A DNA stretch of 64,000 nt from Candidatus Butyricicoccus avistercoris (GCA_019113005.1 DXIE01000046.1:1-64000); one strand, 5' to 3'; counted from the stretch's first letter, positions 46,301 to 55,272 are shown. Notes: generated from the sequence alone by a model not told the origin. A program made the numbers and translations.

Positions 46301-47661
46301 ACCATGTGTTTAGAGCGGGTACAATAGGTACTGTTGCAGAAAAAACTGCATATGGTTATGTTAAAAAATATATGGAGGAGCGAGGTATAACCTGTTCAAG
46401 AGCTGAAGAAAATCGCCTTACAGCAGGTTGTACAGGTGTTAGAAGAACATCAGGTCAGCACCCTGGGGGAATAGTAGTTGTGCCTAGAGAGGTTGAAATC
46501 TATGATTTTTGCCCTGTACAGCACCCAGCAGACGACCCAAATTCTGATATTATAACCACTCATTTTGATTATCACTCAATAGATGAAAATTTATTAAAAC
46601 TCGATGAGCTTGGACATGATGACCCGACAATTATTCGTCATATGCAGGATTTAACGGGCGTTGATGCACAGCAAATACCATTAGATGACCCAGATGTTAT
46701 GAGCCTTTTTACATCTAATAAAGCACTCAAATATGTCGATGATGCACCAGATGCTATTTTAGGTGATTTGGGTTGTTTAGCTGTGCCAGAGTTTGGAACG
46801 AAGTTTGTTCGTGGCATGGTAAGCGAAACCAAACCGACAACTTTTGCAGAGCTTGTTTCTATTTCTGGTCTGTCACATGGTACTGATGTATGGCTTGGAA
46901 ATGCACAGGATTTAGTCCATCAAGGTATTGGACTTGCAGACTGCATTTGTTGTCGTGACGATATTATGAACTATTTAATTTTAAAAGGTGTTGAGCCTAA
47001 GCTCAGTTTTACTATTATGGAATCGGTTCGTAAGGGTAAAGGTTTAAAGCCAGAATGGGAAACCGCCATGAGAGCACAAGAAGTGCCAGAGTGGTATATT
47101 GACTCATGTAAAAAGATTAAATATATGTTCCCAAAAGCTCATGCGGTAGCTTATGTTATGATGGCTTTTAGAATTGCTTGGTTTAAAGTTCATAAACCTT
47201 TGGCTTTTTATTCAGCTTATTTCTCCATTCGTGCAAAGGGTTTTGATGCCTCATGTATGATTTTAGGTGATGAAGTTTGTATGGATAAAATCAGAGAACT
47301 GCAAAAGAAAGAACGAGATAAAACAATAACCGCAGCTGAAAAAGAAACTCAAACAACGCTTGAGGTTGTGCATGAGTTTTACAGACGTGGCTTTAAATTT
47401 GAACCTATGGATATATATAAATCTGATGCGACTATGTTTAGAGTTACTGAAAATGGACTTATTCCGCCGTTTACATCAATGCCAGGAGTAGGCGAACAAG
47501 CGGCACAAAACATAGTTGAAGAACGCAAAAACGGCAAATTCTTATCATCTGAGGAGCTTATTGTAAGATGTAATAAGGTTTCAAAATCGGTTGTTGATAC
47601 TCTCACAGAGATAGGAGCACTTGGCAGTATGCCAAAGTCTACACAAATAAGTCTATTTTAA
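43315..47661 (+). CDS. polC: DNA polymerase III alpha subunit, PolC type
   Basis: This 1448-residue replicative polymerase is typical of low-GC Gram-positives. In order: N-terminal domain, OB fold (~235-330), a PHP domain beginning VELHLHTNMSAMDG (~338), interrupted by the 3'-5' proofreading exonuclease (~425-590; IVFDLETTGL, AHNAGFD, HRASEDA), the PHP remainder, then the polymerase core (PDIDLNFSGEYQ near 970) and a helix-hairpin-helix/thumb end. Ribosome site AAGGAGT overlaps the end of ispG. Confidence 0.98.
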   Translation: MTRGLTDLFDRCELNETERAYFEQGQVRSLAISADKKTMICQVGFNEIVPISSLSQIEKNIAKTYNINRMRISPRYTLDTLTKPYIDTLKERVLMEIPSACGLLADSKWTVNNNALEISMSESAKEHLKIQIHKMSERIHAETGLDIKVNTVEIDDDTAKKLLETQNEDREQTLKKASQNLNTKPIEHKKNEKQAKPSDNKTYHRQKVQKVSDEDLIYGKLYSERTIAIRDAMNEHGQVTIEGEIFLVDHREISSKKTGKEWVKIAFDITDNTNSVRVSKFLSKEQAEPIIPLIKTGSYIMVQGKVTYDTYEKESIIEPTGIMKAKKKIRMDKADKKRVELHLHTNMSAMDGIASTKALMSRAKLWEHPAIAITDHGVVQAYPDAMHAVERNKIDIKVLYGVEAYYVNDAASVSVVRGTGDAPLRGEAIVFDLETTGLKPAQEEITEIAAVLVRDGQIIDSFQSYVNPHKPIPKEITELTGISDETVRDAPELIDALNKFLQFAGDRPLIAHNAGFDMSFLNTACKKLNIEREFTYIDTLEMSRILLPDLGRYKLNILAKELAVGPFEHHRASEDATVLAKIWCKLIDKLCIEYNAVNISDINPLLAGIRDKSGSLKNLKRHHFIILVKNREGLRNLYKLISYSFLNHFYKKPLMPRSELIKHREGLIFGSACEAGELYHALIEGADWEELKRIASFYDYLEIQPIANNRFLVEKGTFSDDEELRNLNRKILKLADELGKPCCATGDVHFLEPEDEAFRRILMAGQGFSDADNQAPLYLKTTDEMLEEFSYLGEDRAYEVVVTNTNKIADMCEDVRPVPKENYPPKIDGAEDDLRNMSYEKAKRIYGDPLPEVVQKRLDRELNSIISNGYAVMYIIAQKLVTKSLADGYLVGSRGSVGSSFAAFTSDITEVNSLAAHYLCPDDKYVEWHDEYSCGVDLPDKLCPNCGKPLTKQGFAIPFETFLGFEGDKVPDIDLNFSGEYQPRIHKYTGELFGYDHVFRAGTIGTVAEKTAYGYVKKYMEERGITCSRAEENRLTAGCTGVRRTSGQHPGGIVVVPREVEIYDFCPVQHPADDPNSDIITTHFDYHSIDENLLKLDELGHDDPTIIRHMQDLTGVDAQQIPLDDPDVMSLFTSNKALKYVDDAPDAILGDLGCLAVPEFGTKFVRGMVSETKPTTFAELVSISGLSHGTDVWLGNAQDLVHQGIGLADCICCRDDIMNYLILKGVEPKLSFTIMESVRKGKGLKPEWETAMRAQEVPEWYIDSCKKIKYMFPKAHAVAYVMMAFRIAWFKVHKPLAFYSAYFSIRAKGFDASCMILGDEVCMDKIRELQKKERDKTITAAEKETQTTLEVVHEFYRRGFKFEPMDIYKSDATMFRVTENGLIPPFTSMPGVGEQAAQNIVEERKNGKFLSSEELIVRCNKVSKSVVDTLTEIGALGSMPKSTQISLF

Positions 47662-47675
47662 AAAGGGGTGTTTTT

Positions 47676-48008
47676 ATGGCAAAGTATGAAAAATATTTTA
47701 CGGGTGATTTTGACACTATTCTTTCACAGCTACATAATACTGTAATGAATGGAAGTATGTCTGCAAGTTATGAGGACGGCTCAAACTGGATAAATGGTGG
47801 TACAAGATGTGCTGTTAGAGTTTATGAAAGATATAGCATGATAGGTAGTAGCAGGGTTAGCATGAATTTAACGCTTGTTGGTAATGGAAATAATTTGTTT
47901 TTAAGTGCAATTACATCTGGAGGAAGTCAGGCGGTTTTATTTAAAATAAACACATTGGGAGAAGAATCTTTTTTAAAATGCATTGAAGAATTTATGAGTC
48001 AGTATTAG
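47676..48008 (+). CDS. Small conserved protein, DUF6054-like
   Basis: The 110-residue protein has no signal or membrane segment. It reads as alternating helix and strand: FTGDFDTILSQLHNTVM, then GTRCAVRVYERYS, VSMNLTLVGNGN and SAITSGGSQAVLFKINT. It resembles the DUF6054 family as I remember it; no function is known. Ribosome site AAAGGGGTG. It begins 14 bases after polC and ends before the histidine promoter, so it is probably the last gene of the polC transcript. Confidence 0.7.
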   Translation: MAKYEKYFTGDFDTILSQLHNTVMNGSMSASYEDGSNWINGGTRCAVRVYERYSMIGSSRVSMNLTLVGNGNNLFLSAITSGGSQAVLFKINTLGEESFLKCIEEFMSQY

Positions 48009-48028
48009 TCATAAATTTACAGCAACAC

Positions 48029-48057
48029 TTGACAGTCACAAGATAATGTGTTAACAT
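48029..48057 (+). promoter_or_regulatory. Promoter of the histidine operon
   Basis: TTGACA (48029-48034) and TAACAT (48052-48057) are separated by 17 bases, giving a leader of only ~37 bases, too short for a T-box. Confidence 0.75.
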
Positions 48058-48082
48058 TTTAGCATGATAAAATAATGTGTTA
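48043..48082 (+). repeat. Direct repeat ATAATGTGTTA overlapping the his promoter
   Basis: The 11-base sequence occurs at 48043-48053, ending inside the -10, and at 48072-48082 in the leader, 29 bases apart. It is a candidate operator for a histidine repressor. Confidence 0.5.
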
Positions 48083-48100
48083 TAAAGGAGCATTAAAACC

Positions 48101-49738
48101 ATGAACCGTTACCGTATTTCTACACCAGAGGGCACTAGAGATTTATTATTTTCCTCTTGCAAGGCTTTAAGACAAACAGAAAATACAATCCGTCAAACAT
48201 TGGAAAACAGAGGTTATAGCGAAATTATAACTCCTGCTGTGGAATATTATGATGTATTCGCTCAGGCTAACCCTAATTTAGACCAAGAGAATATGCTTAA
48301 AATTATAGATAAGTCGGGTAGAATTTGCGTAGCAAGACCAGATAATACTACGCCTATCGCTAGAATTGCTGCAACTCGTCTTGATGATGAAACTTTTCCT
48401 GTGCGTCTTTATTACAGCCAAAAGGTTTTTCGTTCTGTATCAGCAGGTAACGGTCATCGTGGTGAATTTTTGCAAATCGGTGCAGAGCTTATTGGTGCTG
48501 ACGGTTTAGAGGCTGACATTGATATTGTTTCTGCCGCTTTTGAAACACTGAAAAATGCAGGTGCAACCGAGTTTCGTTTAGAGCTTGGTCATGCTGAAAT
48601 TTATAAGGCTCTTATTGAGGCTCTTGATGTTGACGAGCAAACAGCAGAGAGTATTCGCAGACTTATTGAAAATAAGTCATTTGCGGCTCTCGGCGATATG
48701 CTCGCACCTTACCGCCTAAAGCCAGAGGCAAAAGCACTTTGTGCTATGCCTCAGCTTTTCGGCGGTGTTGAGGTGCTAGATGAGGTTGAAATGCTCACTG
48801 GTAATGTGCGTGTTTTAGGTGCAGTTTCATATCTTCGCAGACTCTATGCAGCACTTGATAAAGCTGGTTTTGGCGGAGAAATTATGATTGACCTTGGTTT
48901 AGTACATGAAATGGATTACTATACAGGTATTATGTTTAGAGGTTATGTGGGCGGTGCAGGTACTGTTATAGTATCTGGCGGACGTTATAACGCTCTATGT
49001 GCTAAATTCGGTCGAGATTTGCCAGCTGGTGGTTTTGGTGTAGATGTGGAAAATCTTGCACAACTCAAAGGCGAGACCGAAACAAAACAGCGTAATTCGG
49101 TTAGAATTGCACTGACCAAGGGCAGACTGGAAAAGAAAACACTTTCTTTCCTTAAAAGTGCAGGTTATGATACATCAGAGCTTGAAACTGGCTCACGAAA
49201 GCTTATTTTCACTTTGCCTAATACCAATATTGAAATTGTGCTTGCAAAAGCTGCTGATGTTATAACATATGTTGAACATGGTGTATGTGACATGGGAGTT
49301 GTCGGTAAAGACACCATTATGGAAAAGGGCGGCTCTTTTTATGAGATGGTTGACCTTGGGTTTGGCAAGTGTCGTTTTGCACTGGCAACTAAAAAGGGTA
49401 AACAGGCTTATGGTGGTTATAAAACCCCTGTAATTGCCACTAAATACCCAAATGTCACAAAGGCATTTTTTCATAAGAAAAATCTTGATGTTGAAACTAT
49501 AAAAATCGAAGGTTCTGTTGAGCTTGCACCACTTTTAGAGCTTGCAGATGCTATTGTTGATATTGTGGAAACAGGCTCTACATTAAAAGAGAACGGCTTA
49601 GAAGTTATAGAAGATGTTGCACCTATTTCTGCTCGTGTTATTGTAAACCTTGCAAGTGCTAAAATGAAAAAGAATGATATTAAACAGATTATAGATGCAC
49701 TTGAAAATGGCAGAGAAGCTGAAAGTGAGGGTAAATAG
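48101..49738 (+). CDS. hisZG: HisZ-HisG fusion: ATP phosphoribosyltransferase with its regulatory subunit
   Basis: The 545-residue protein joins two usually separate subunits. Residues 1-~325 are HisZ, a histidyl-tRNA-synthetase-like regulatory domain (PEGTRDLLF, ARPDNTTPIARI, GLVHEMDYYTGIMF, SGGRYNAL). Residues ~333-545 are the short-form catalytic HisG (IALTKGRLEKKTL, VCDMGVVGKDT, ADAIVDIVETGSTLKENGL). It catalyses the first, feedback-controlled step of histidine synthesis. The linker (~325-333, GETETKQRN) is hydrophilic. There is no stop or frameshift. It is first in the operon; hisD begins on the next base after its stop. Confidence 0.95.
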   Translation: MNRYRISTPEGTRDLLFSSCKALRQTENTIRQTLENRGYSEIITPAVEYYDVFAQANPNLDQENMLKIIDKSGRICVARPDNTTPIARIAATRLDDETFPVRLYYSQKVFRSVSAGNGHRGEFLQIGAELIGADGLEADIDIVSAAFETLKNAGATEFRLELGHAEIYKALIEALDVDEQTAESIRRLIENKSFAALGDMLAPYRLKPEAKALCAMPQLFGGVEVLDEVEMLTGNVRVLGAVSYLRRLYAALDKAGFGGEIMIDLGLVHEMDYYTGIMFRGYVGGAGTVIVSGGRYNALCAKFGRDLPAGGFGVDVENLAQLKGETETKQRNSVRIALTKGRLEKKTLSFLKSAGYDTSELETGSRKLIFTLPNTNIEIVLAKAADVITYVEHGVCDMGVVGKDTIMEKGGSFYEMVDLGFGKCRFALATKKGKQAYGGYKTPVIATKYPNVTKAFFHKKNLDVETIKIEGSVELAPLLELADAIVDIVETGSTLKENGLEVIEDVAPISARVIVNLASAKMKKNDIKQIIDALENGREAESEGK

Positions 49739-51034
49739 ATGTTTTTGCAAACTGTGGTTGCAGATGGAAATAAAGAACAAAAAATATTAAACCAGATGAA
49801 ACAAAGAGCGAGTGAAACTCGCACAGATATAGAGAATATCGTTAAAAATATTATGGACGATGTCAAACAAAATGGTTTAGAAGCAGTAGAAAAATATTCT
49901 TTGAAGTTTGATAAAACTAAACCATATATTATTGAGCAAAGTGTCATAGATAAGGCTTATAACGATTGCACACCAGAACTTCGCACCGCTTTAGAGCGTG
50001 CAGCCGAAAATATTCGTGACTACCATGAACAAATGATGATTAAAACTTGGGAGTATGAACGTGCAAAAGGTGCTGTTTTAGGTCAAACAGTTAGAGGACT
50101 TCACAAGGTCGGTTTATATGTCCCTGGGGGAACTGCCGCTTATCCATCAAGTGTACTTATGAATGCAATTCCTGCAAAAGTAGCTGGTGTAGGTGAACTT
50201 ATTATGGTTACACCTCCAACCGAAAATTTATCTATCGAGGTTTTAACCGCTGCCAAAATCGCAGGAGTAGACAAGGTGATTGCAGTTGGTGGAACTCAGG
50301 CAATCGCTGCACTGACTTATGGTGCAGGTTTTATTCCTCAGGTTGATAAAATTGTCGGCCCTGGTAATGCATTTGTAGCAGCAGCTAAAAAAATGGCTTT
50401 TGGTACAGTTGATATTGATATGATTGCAGGTCCATCAGAGGTACTTGTAATTGCTGACCATACAGCAAATCCAACTTATGTAGCAGCAGATTTACTAAGT
50501 CAAGCAGAGCATGATAAACTGGCATCTTGTGTGCTATTAACCGACTCTATGGCACAAGCTCAGGCGATTTCATGCGAGATGGAACGCATGGGCAAAGCTA
50601 TGCCACGTTGGGATATTATTAAGGAAAGCGTGCAAAATTATGGCTGTGCTATTGTTGTTGAAGAACTGGAGGACGCTTGCAAGCTCGCAAACCAAATTGC
50701 TCCAGAACATTTGGAGGTTTGCACAGTAGCTCCTAGAGAATTACTTCCACTGCTTAATAATGCGGGTGCAATTTTCCTCGGTTCATATTCTCCAGAACCA
50801 CTCGGCGATTATATGGCTGGCCCTTGTCATGTACTTCCTACTTCTGGTACTGCTAGATTTTTCTCTCCACTTTCTACCGACACATTTTTAAAGAAAACAA
50901 GCATTATTGAATATTCAGCCGAGCAGTTAAAAGCTGTATCTGATGATATTATTGCACTTGCAAATGCTGAAAAACTAAATGCACATGCAAATAGTGTTGC
51001 AGTTCGCTTTTTAGAAGTGGAGGAGGAAAAGTAA
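49739..51034 (+). CDS. hisD: Histidinol dehydrogenase
   Basis: This 431-residue zinc enzyme oxidises L-histidinol to histidine in the last two steps of the pathway. Signatures include [17 protein letters not shown], the long [15 protein letters not shown] and the catalytic Glu-His in QIAPEHLEV. The ATG directly follows the hisZG stop, with GAGGG seven bases ahead. Confidence 0.97.
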   Translation: MFLQTVVADGNKEQKILNQMKQRASETRTDIENIVKNIMDDVKQNGLEAVEKYSLKFDKTKPYIIEQSVIDKAYNDCTPELRTALERAAENIRDYHEQMMIKTWEYERAKGAVLGQTVRGLHKVGLYVPGGTAAYPSSVLMNAIPAKVAGVGELIMVTPPTENLSIEVLTAAKIAGVDKVIAVGGTQAIAALTYGAGFIPQVDKIVGPGNAFVAAAKKMAFGTVDIDMIAGPSEVLVIADHTANPTYVAADLLSQAEHDKLASCVLLTDSMAQAQAISCEMERMGKAMPRWDIIKESVQNYGCAIVVEELEDACKLANQIAPEHLEVCTVAPRELLPLLNNAGAIFLGSYSPEPLGDYMAGPCHVLPTSGTARFFSPLSTDTFLKKTSIIEYSAEQLKAVSDDIIALANAEKLNAHANSVAVRFLEVEEEK

Positions 51035-51035
51035 A

Positions 51036-51632
51036 ATGCCAAATATTCGAACAGAAATTAGACAATGCACAAAATGTCGTGAAACTAAAGAAACACAAAT
51101 TGCATTATACTTAAATCTCGATGGTGGAGAACGTAAAATAGAAACAGGCATAGGCTTTTTTGACCATATGCTTAATTCTTTTGCAGTTCATAGCGGTTTT
51201 GGTTTGGCTGTAAGCTGTAAGGGTGATTTAGAAGTTGACGGTCATCATACTGTTGAAGATGTTGGAATTGTACTGGGTCAGGCTTTTGCAAATATTTTAG
51301 GTGATAGGTCTGGCATTGCTCGTTTTGGTACTGCTTATGTGCCCATGGACGAGGCTTTAGGCTTTTGCACACTTGATATTTCAGGCAGACCTTTTTTAGT
51401 GTTTGATGCACCTATGCCACAGCCTATGTGTGGCACTTATGACACCTGTTTAACCGTAGAATTTATGAGAGCATTTGCTACTCATGCGGGTATCACACTG
51501 CATTTAAAGAGCATGTATGGCGATAATGCACATCATATAACCGAGGCACTGTTTAAGGCACTTGCAAGAGCTTTAAAAGAGGCTGTTAAGCAAACAGGCG
51601 GAGAAGTTTTAAGTGCAAAGGGTGTGCTGTAA
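51036..51632 (+). CDS. hisB: Imidazoleglycerol-phosphate dehydratase
   Basis: This 198-residue manganese enzyme (monofunctional, without the histidinol phosphatase domain) dehydrates IGP. Metal motifs are FFDHMLNSF, DGHHTVEDV and the late DNAHHITEALFKA. Ribosome site GGAGGAGG. One base separates it from hisD. No histidinol-phosphate aminotransferase (hisC) or phosphatase is present in this operon. Confidence 0.96.
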   Translation: MPNIRTEIRQCTKCRETKETQIALYLNLDGGERKIETGIGFFDHMLNSFAVHSGFGLAVSCKGDLEVDGHHTVEDVGIVLGQAFANILGDRSGIARFGTAYVPMDEALGFCTLDISGRPFLVFDAPMPQPMCGTYDTCLTVEFMRAFATHAGITLHLKSMYGDNAHHITEALFKALARALKEAVKQTGGEVLSAKGVL

Positions 51633-51647
51633 AAGGAGGTCAAAAAA

Positions 51648-52262
51648 GTGAGTTATATTGCTGTTGTTGACTATGGTGCGGGCAATCTTATGAGTGTTGC
51701 CAACACTTTAAAATACCTTGGCTGTGAAAGCAAAATTGCACAAGATACAAAGACAATAGAAAATGCTGCGGGTGTAATTCTCCCAGGGGTTGGAGCGTTT
51801 CCAGATGCAATGGAGGCACTAGCTGAAAGCGGTTTAACAGATGCGGTTAAAACTGCTGCAAAAACAAAACCATTTTTGGGAATTTGTCTGGGTATGCAAA
51901 TGCTGTTTGAGTCATCTAACGAGGTTAGAGAGTGTGAGGGTTTAGGACTCCTTGAAGGCAATATTTCAAGAATAGAAACCGATTTAATTTTACCGCAAAT
52001 CGGTTGGAATGAGCTTGAGATATTAAGACCAAATGCACTGACTAACGGCTTAAAAACAGGTGACCATGTTTATTTTGTACATTCTTTTATGGCAAATCCT
52101 AAAAATCCAGAAGATTTAGCATGTGTTACCGATTATGGTACACAAGTTCCGGCTATGGTTGCAAAAAATAATCTTTTTGGCTGTCAATTTCACCCAGAAA
52201 AAAGCGGAGAAATTGGACTTAAAATTATTAAAAATTTCGTAGAGCTTACCGAGGTGAAATAA
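51648..52262 (+). CDS. hisH: Imidazole glycerol phosphate synthase, glutaminase subunit
   Basis: This 204-residue class I glutamine amidotransferase supplies ammonia to HisF. The nucleophile is Cys80 in GICLGMQ, with His-Glu in CQFHPEKSG. GTG start at 51648 after AAAGGAGGT. It overlaps hisA by one base. Confidence 0.96.
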   Translation: MSYIAVVDYGAGNLMSVANTLKYLGCESKIAQDTKTIENAAGVILPGVGAFPDAMEALAESGLTDAVKTAAKTKPFLGICLGMQMLFESSNEVRECEGLGLLEGNISRIETDLILPQIGWNELEILRPNALTNGLKTGDHVYFVHSFMANPKNPEDLACVTDYGTQVPAMVAKNNLFGCQFHPEKSGEIGLKIIKNFVELTEVK

Positions 52263-52978
52263 TGAAAATCTTACCTGCTATTGATTTAAAAGATGGAATG
52301 TGTGTTCGTCTTAAAAAAGGTGATTATGAAACTGCACACAAGGTTGCAGAAGATGTACTGACAACTGCAAAAGGTTTTCTTGATGCGGGTGCAACACTAA
52401 TTCATATGGTTGATTTAGATGGTGCAAAAGATGGCAGCCATGCAAATTATAATGTGGTGCGTGAAGTTATAGAGAAAACTGGTGCAAAAGTAGAGCTGGG
52501 CGGTGGTATTCGCTTTATGGAGGATATTGACGCCGTTTTAGCTCTAGGTGTAAGTCGAGTTATTATAGGCTCAGCAGCCGTTAAAAATCCAGAGCTTGTT
52601 AAACAGGCTGTGGATAAATACGGCGATAAAATTGCTGTTGGTATTGATGCACTTGGCAGAACCGTTCGCACTCATGGTTGGCTCAATGATTCGGGTGAAG
52701 ATTACATAGCTTTTGCAAAGAAAATGGAAGATATGGGCGTTAAAACAATTATCTTTACTGATATAGATAAAGATGGTATGCTTGAAGGTCCTAATTTTGA
52801 ACAGCTTTCTGAGCTTAGAAATGCGGTTAAATGTGAAATTGTAGCTTCTGGCGGTGTTACAACACTCGAAGATATTGCAAAGCTCAAACAGCTTAAAATA
52901 GATGCTGCAATCGCAGGAAAAGCCGTTTATACTGGTGCATTAGACCTTGTAAAAGCAATAAAAACAGGGGAGGAGTAA
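52262..52978 (+). CDS. hisA: ProFAR isomerase
   Basis: This is a 238-residue beta-alpha barrel that isomerises phosphoribosylformimino-AICAR-phosphate. [15 protein letters not shown] begins the first strand with the catalytic aspartate (Asp8). GGGIR and [11 protein letters not shown] mark the phosphate sites and second acid. It begins within the hisH stop (TAATG) and is followed by hisF. Confidence 0.95.
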   Translation: MKILPAIDLKDGMCVRLKKGDYETAHKVAEDVLTTAKGFLDAGATLIHMVDLDGAKDGSHANYNVVREVIEKTGAKVELGGGIRFMEDIDAVLALGVSRVIIGSAAVKNPELVKQAVDKYGDKIAVGIDALGRTVRTHGWLNDSGEDYIAFAKKMEDMGVKTIIFTDIDKDGMLEGPNFEQLSELRNAVKCEIVASGGVTTLEDIAKLKQLKIDAAIAGKAVYTGALDLVKAIKTGEE

Positions 52979-52980
52979 AA

Positions 52981-53742
52981 ATGCTTGCAAAAAGAATTAT
53001 CCCTTGTTTAGATGTAAAAGACGGTCGAGTTGTTAAAGGTGTAAATTTTGTAGGTCTAAGAGATGCGGGAGACCCTGTTGAACTTGCAAAATTTTATTCT
53101 GAGCAAGGTGCAGACGAGATAGTTTTTTTAGATATAACTGCAACAAGTGATGAGCGTGAAACCATTGCAGATGTGGTTGCAAGAACTTGCAAAGAGGTTT
53201 TTGTACCTTTAACTGTTGGCGGTGGTATTCGCACAGTAGAAGATTTTAAAGACATTCTCCGTGCGGGTGCAGATAAAATTTCTATAAACTCATCAGCGGT
53301 TAAAACTCCAGATTTAATAAATGATGCTGCAAGCCGTTATGGTAGCCAGTGCGTTGTAGTTGCTATGGATGCAAGAACAAATGAAAATATGCCATCTGGT
53401 TATGAAATTTTTGTTGCAGGTGGTAGAAAAGCCACAGGTATTGATGCGGTAGAATGGGCGAAAGAAGTTTATCAGCGTGGAGCAGGTGAAATCTTATTAA
53501 CATCTATGGATAAAGACGGCACAAAATCTGGCTTTGATTTAGATTTAACAGAAAAGGTGTGTCAGGTTGCACAGATACCTGTTATAGCATCTGGTGGCTG
53601 TGGAAATTTAGAGCATTTTGCAGAGGTTTTTGAAAAAACTCATGCAACAGCTGCACTTGCTGCTAGTTTGTTCCATTATGGTGAACTTAGTATCTCACAG
53701 GTTAAAAATTATCTGAAAGAGCGTAATATAAGCGTTAGATAA
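52981..53742 (+). CDS. hisF: Imidazole glycerol phosphate synthase, cyclase subunit
   Basis: The 253-residue barrel shows [19 protein letters not shown] with the catalytic aspartate, [11 protein letters not shown] and [14 protein letters not shown] with the second aspartate. With HisH it forms IGP and AICAR. Start ATG after GGGAGGAG; two bases separate it from hisA. Confidence 0.97.
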   Translation: MLAKRIIPCLDVKDGRVVKGVNFVGLRDAGDPVELAKFYSEQGADEIVFLDITATSDERETIADVVARTCKEVFVPLTVGGGIRTVEDFKDILRAGADKISINSSAVKTPDLINDAASRYGSQCVVVAMDARTNENMPSGYEIFVAGGRKATGIDAVEWAKEVYQRGAGEILLTSMDKDGTKSGFDLDLTEKVCQVAQIPVIASGGCGNLEHFAEVFEKTHATAALAASLFHYGELSISQVKNYLKERNISVR

Positions 53743-53753
53743 GGAGAATAAAC

Positions 53754-54077
53754 ATGTATTTATCAAAGTTTTTTAAAAAAAGTGAGCTTATTCCTGTAAT
53801 TTGTCAAGATGAAAACACTAAAGATGTGTTAATGCTTGGTTATGCAAATGAGGAGGCTTTAAAACTCACAATGGAAACTAAAACAGCTTGGTTTTTCTCA
53901 CGTTCAAGACAAAAGCTATGGAATAAGGGCGAAACATCGGGAAATTTCATCTTTGTAAATAAGATTTTATCAGATTGTGATGATGATACACTTATTTATT
54001 TAGGCACTCCAAAAGGTCCAGTGTGTCACACTGGAAACCCTAACTGTTTTTATACAACACTTTGGGAAAATAGGTGA
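53754..54077 (+). CDS. hisI: Phosphoribosyl-AMP cyclohydrolase
   Basis: This 107-residue zinc/magnesium enzyme opens the adenine ring of PR-AMP. Motifs are VLMLGYANEEAL, TAWFFSRSRQKLWNKGETSG and DCDDDT, with Cys in GPVCHTG and GNPNCFY. It is separate from hisE, unlike the enterobacterial fusion. Ribosome site AAGGAG. Confidence 0.95.
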   Translation: MYLSKFFKKSELIPVICQDENTKDVLMLGYANEEALKLTMETKTAWFFSRSRQKLWNKGETSGNFIFVNKILSDCDDDTLIYLGTPKGPVCHTGNPNCFYTTLWENR

Positions 54078-54081
54078 AAAA

Positions 54082-54165
54082 ATGGCTATTCCAATTTCTA
54101 TGGTTGCAGTTATAGTGATTATTTTATTTATTGTAGGAGTTATCTTTTTAAAGAATAGAGATTAA
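54082..54165 (+). CDS. 27-residue single-TM miniprotein in the his operon
   Basis: ATG at 54082 opens a 27-codon frame ending in TAA at 54165. The peptide begins MAIPIS, continues with 16 almost purely aliphatic residues (Val8-Leu23) and ends KNRD, so it should insert as one transmembrane helix with a charged C-terminus. AGGTGA (54072-54077), overlapping the hisI stop, is a possible ribosome site though only four bases away. It lies between hisI and hisE in the same strand and fills the gap almost exactly (hisE starts 15 bases later). Function unknown. Confidence 0.55.
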   Translation: MAIPISMVAVIVIILFIVGVIFLKNRD

Positions 54166-54180
54166 GGAAGGTGTTTTGCA

Positions 54181-54504
54181 ATGAATTCATTTGAGCAAAT
54201 GGAAGCGGTTATTGCACTTCGCAGAAAAGAGCCACAAGAAAAGTCATATACTTGTTATCTTTTTGATAAAGGTTTAGATAAAATCTTAAAAAAAGTAGGC
54301 GAGGAATGTGCAGAAACCATTATTGCTGCAAAAAATGGCGATAAAACCGAGCTTATTGGTGAAATAAATGATGTGTTTTATCATATGATGGTTATGATGA
54401 ATGAGTGTGGCGTAACCCTAGAAGATGTATGCAAGGAAATGGACGAAAGAGCACAGAAAATTGGCAATTTAAAGACATTTCATGTGTCAGACCATAACAC
54501 ATAA
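54181..54504 (+). CDS. hisE: Phosphoribosyl-ATP pyrophosphatase
   Basis: This 107-residue all-alpha MazG-like hydrolase removes pyrophosphate from PR-ATP, the second step of the pathway. It shows KKVGEECAETIIAAK with the metal-binding E-x2-E and ELIGEINDVFYHMMVMM with E-x3-D. Ribosome site AAGGAAGGTG. It is last in the operon before a strong terminator. Confidence 0.95.
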   Translation: MNSFEQMEAVIALRRKEPQEKSYTCYLFDKGLDKILKKVGEECAETIIAAKNGDKTELIGEINDVFYHMMVMMNECGVTLEDVCKEMDERAQKIGNLKTFHVSDHNT

Positions 54505-54507
54505 TAA

Positions 54508-54533
54508 AAAAGTTCGCCTTTTGGCGAACTTTT
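54508..54533. terminator. Bidirectional terminator between hisE and the methyltransferase gene
   Basis: AAAAGTTCGCC pairs with GGCGAACTTTT across a TTTT loop, with A and T runs on either side. It overlaps the stop of the convergent gene. Confidence 0.92.
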
Positions 54534-55239
54534 ATTTGTTGTAAATCTTTAAGTATTCATCTGTAAATGTACCGTCTGAATTATTTACTATAAGAGGAGG
54601 CTCAACAACAAGACCATCACTGGAACCGCCTTTGCGACACTCAATAAGTACAGCAGAAGGGGCTTTTTCGCTTGTTTGATGTACAAATCTTAATCTTTTT
54701 GGTGTAAGTCTTACACGCTCGAGTGCGGTTATAAGGGTTATAAGTCTTTCAGGTCGGAAAACCATAGCACATTTACCGCCACTTTTTAGCACATATGAGG
54801 TTGCAACTGCTACATCTTCAATAGTTGCCTCACCGTCCATACGGGCAAGTGCATGAGCGTCTAGTGCTTTAACTCTACCACTTCCAGATTTAAAATAAGG
54901 TGGATTGCATATAACATAGTCCATACTGCCATGTGAAAAATAATTTCTTATATATTTTAAATCACCTTGAATGGCTTTAACATTTTGAAGGTTATTATGC
55001 TCAATGGATTTACTAAAAATCTCAATAGCACCTTCTTGAAGTTCTAAACCTGTTATTTTAAGGTCATCTCTCCAACATAAAAGAGCTAGTGTACCAACTC
55101 CACAGCCTAAATCAAGTACATTTGCAAATCTTCTAGGTTTTGCAAAGCTAGAAAGTAATGTTGAGTCTTGACCAAGCTTAAAAAAATCATCATCTTGTAT
55201 TAAATCTAAACCATTAGGTAAGTTTTCTATTGACTGCAT
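54532..55239 (-). CDS. tRNA1(Val) adenine-N6 methyltransferase-like protein
   Basis: This is a 235-residue SAM-dependent methyltransferase. The SAM loop is NVLDLGCGVGTLALL and the N6-adenine catalytic motif is NPPYFKSGSG. The overall layout matches the TrmN6/YfiC and Firmicute YabB group, which modifies A37 of tRNA-Val. Ribosome site AAGGAG. It is transcribed divergently from cysE. Confidence 0.85.
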   Translation of the reverse strand: MQSIENLPNGLDLIQDDDFFKLGQDSTLLSSFAKPRRFANVLDLGCGVGTLALLCWRDDLKITGLELQEGAIEIFSKSIEHNNLQNVKAIQGDLKYIRNYFSHGSMDYVICNPPYFKSGSGRVKALDAHALARMDGEATIEDVAVATSYVLKSGGKCAMVFRPERLITLITALERVRLTPKRLRFVHQTSEKAPSAVLIECRKGGSSDGLVVEPPLIVNNSDGTFTDEYLKIYNK

Positions 55240-55272
55240 AAGAAAAACTCCTTATAAAAACATCATATTATG

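Noticed and set aside
43315..47661. Open frames on either strand inside polC
   Set aside because: They lack ribosome sites and family motifs and lie within a complete gene.
48058..48100. T-box riboswitch for the his operon
   Set aside because: The leader is about 40 bases and has no specifier stem or T-box sequence.
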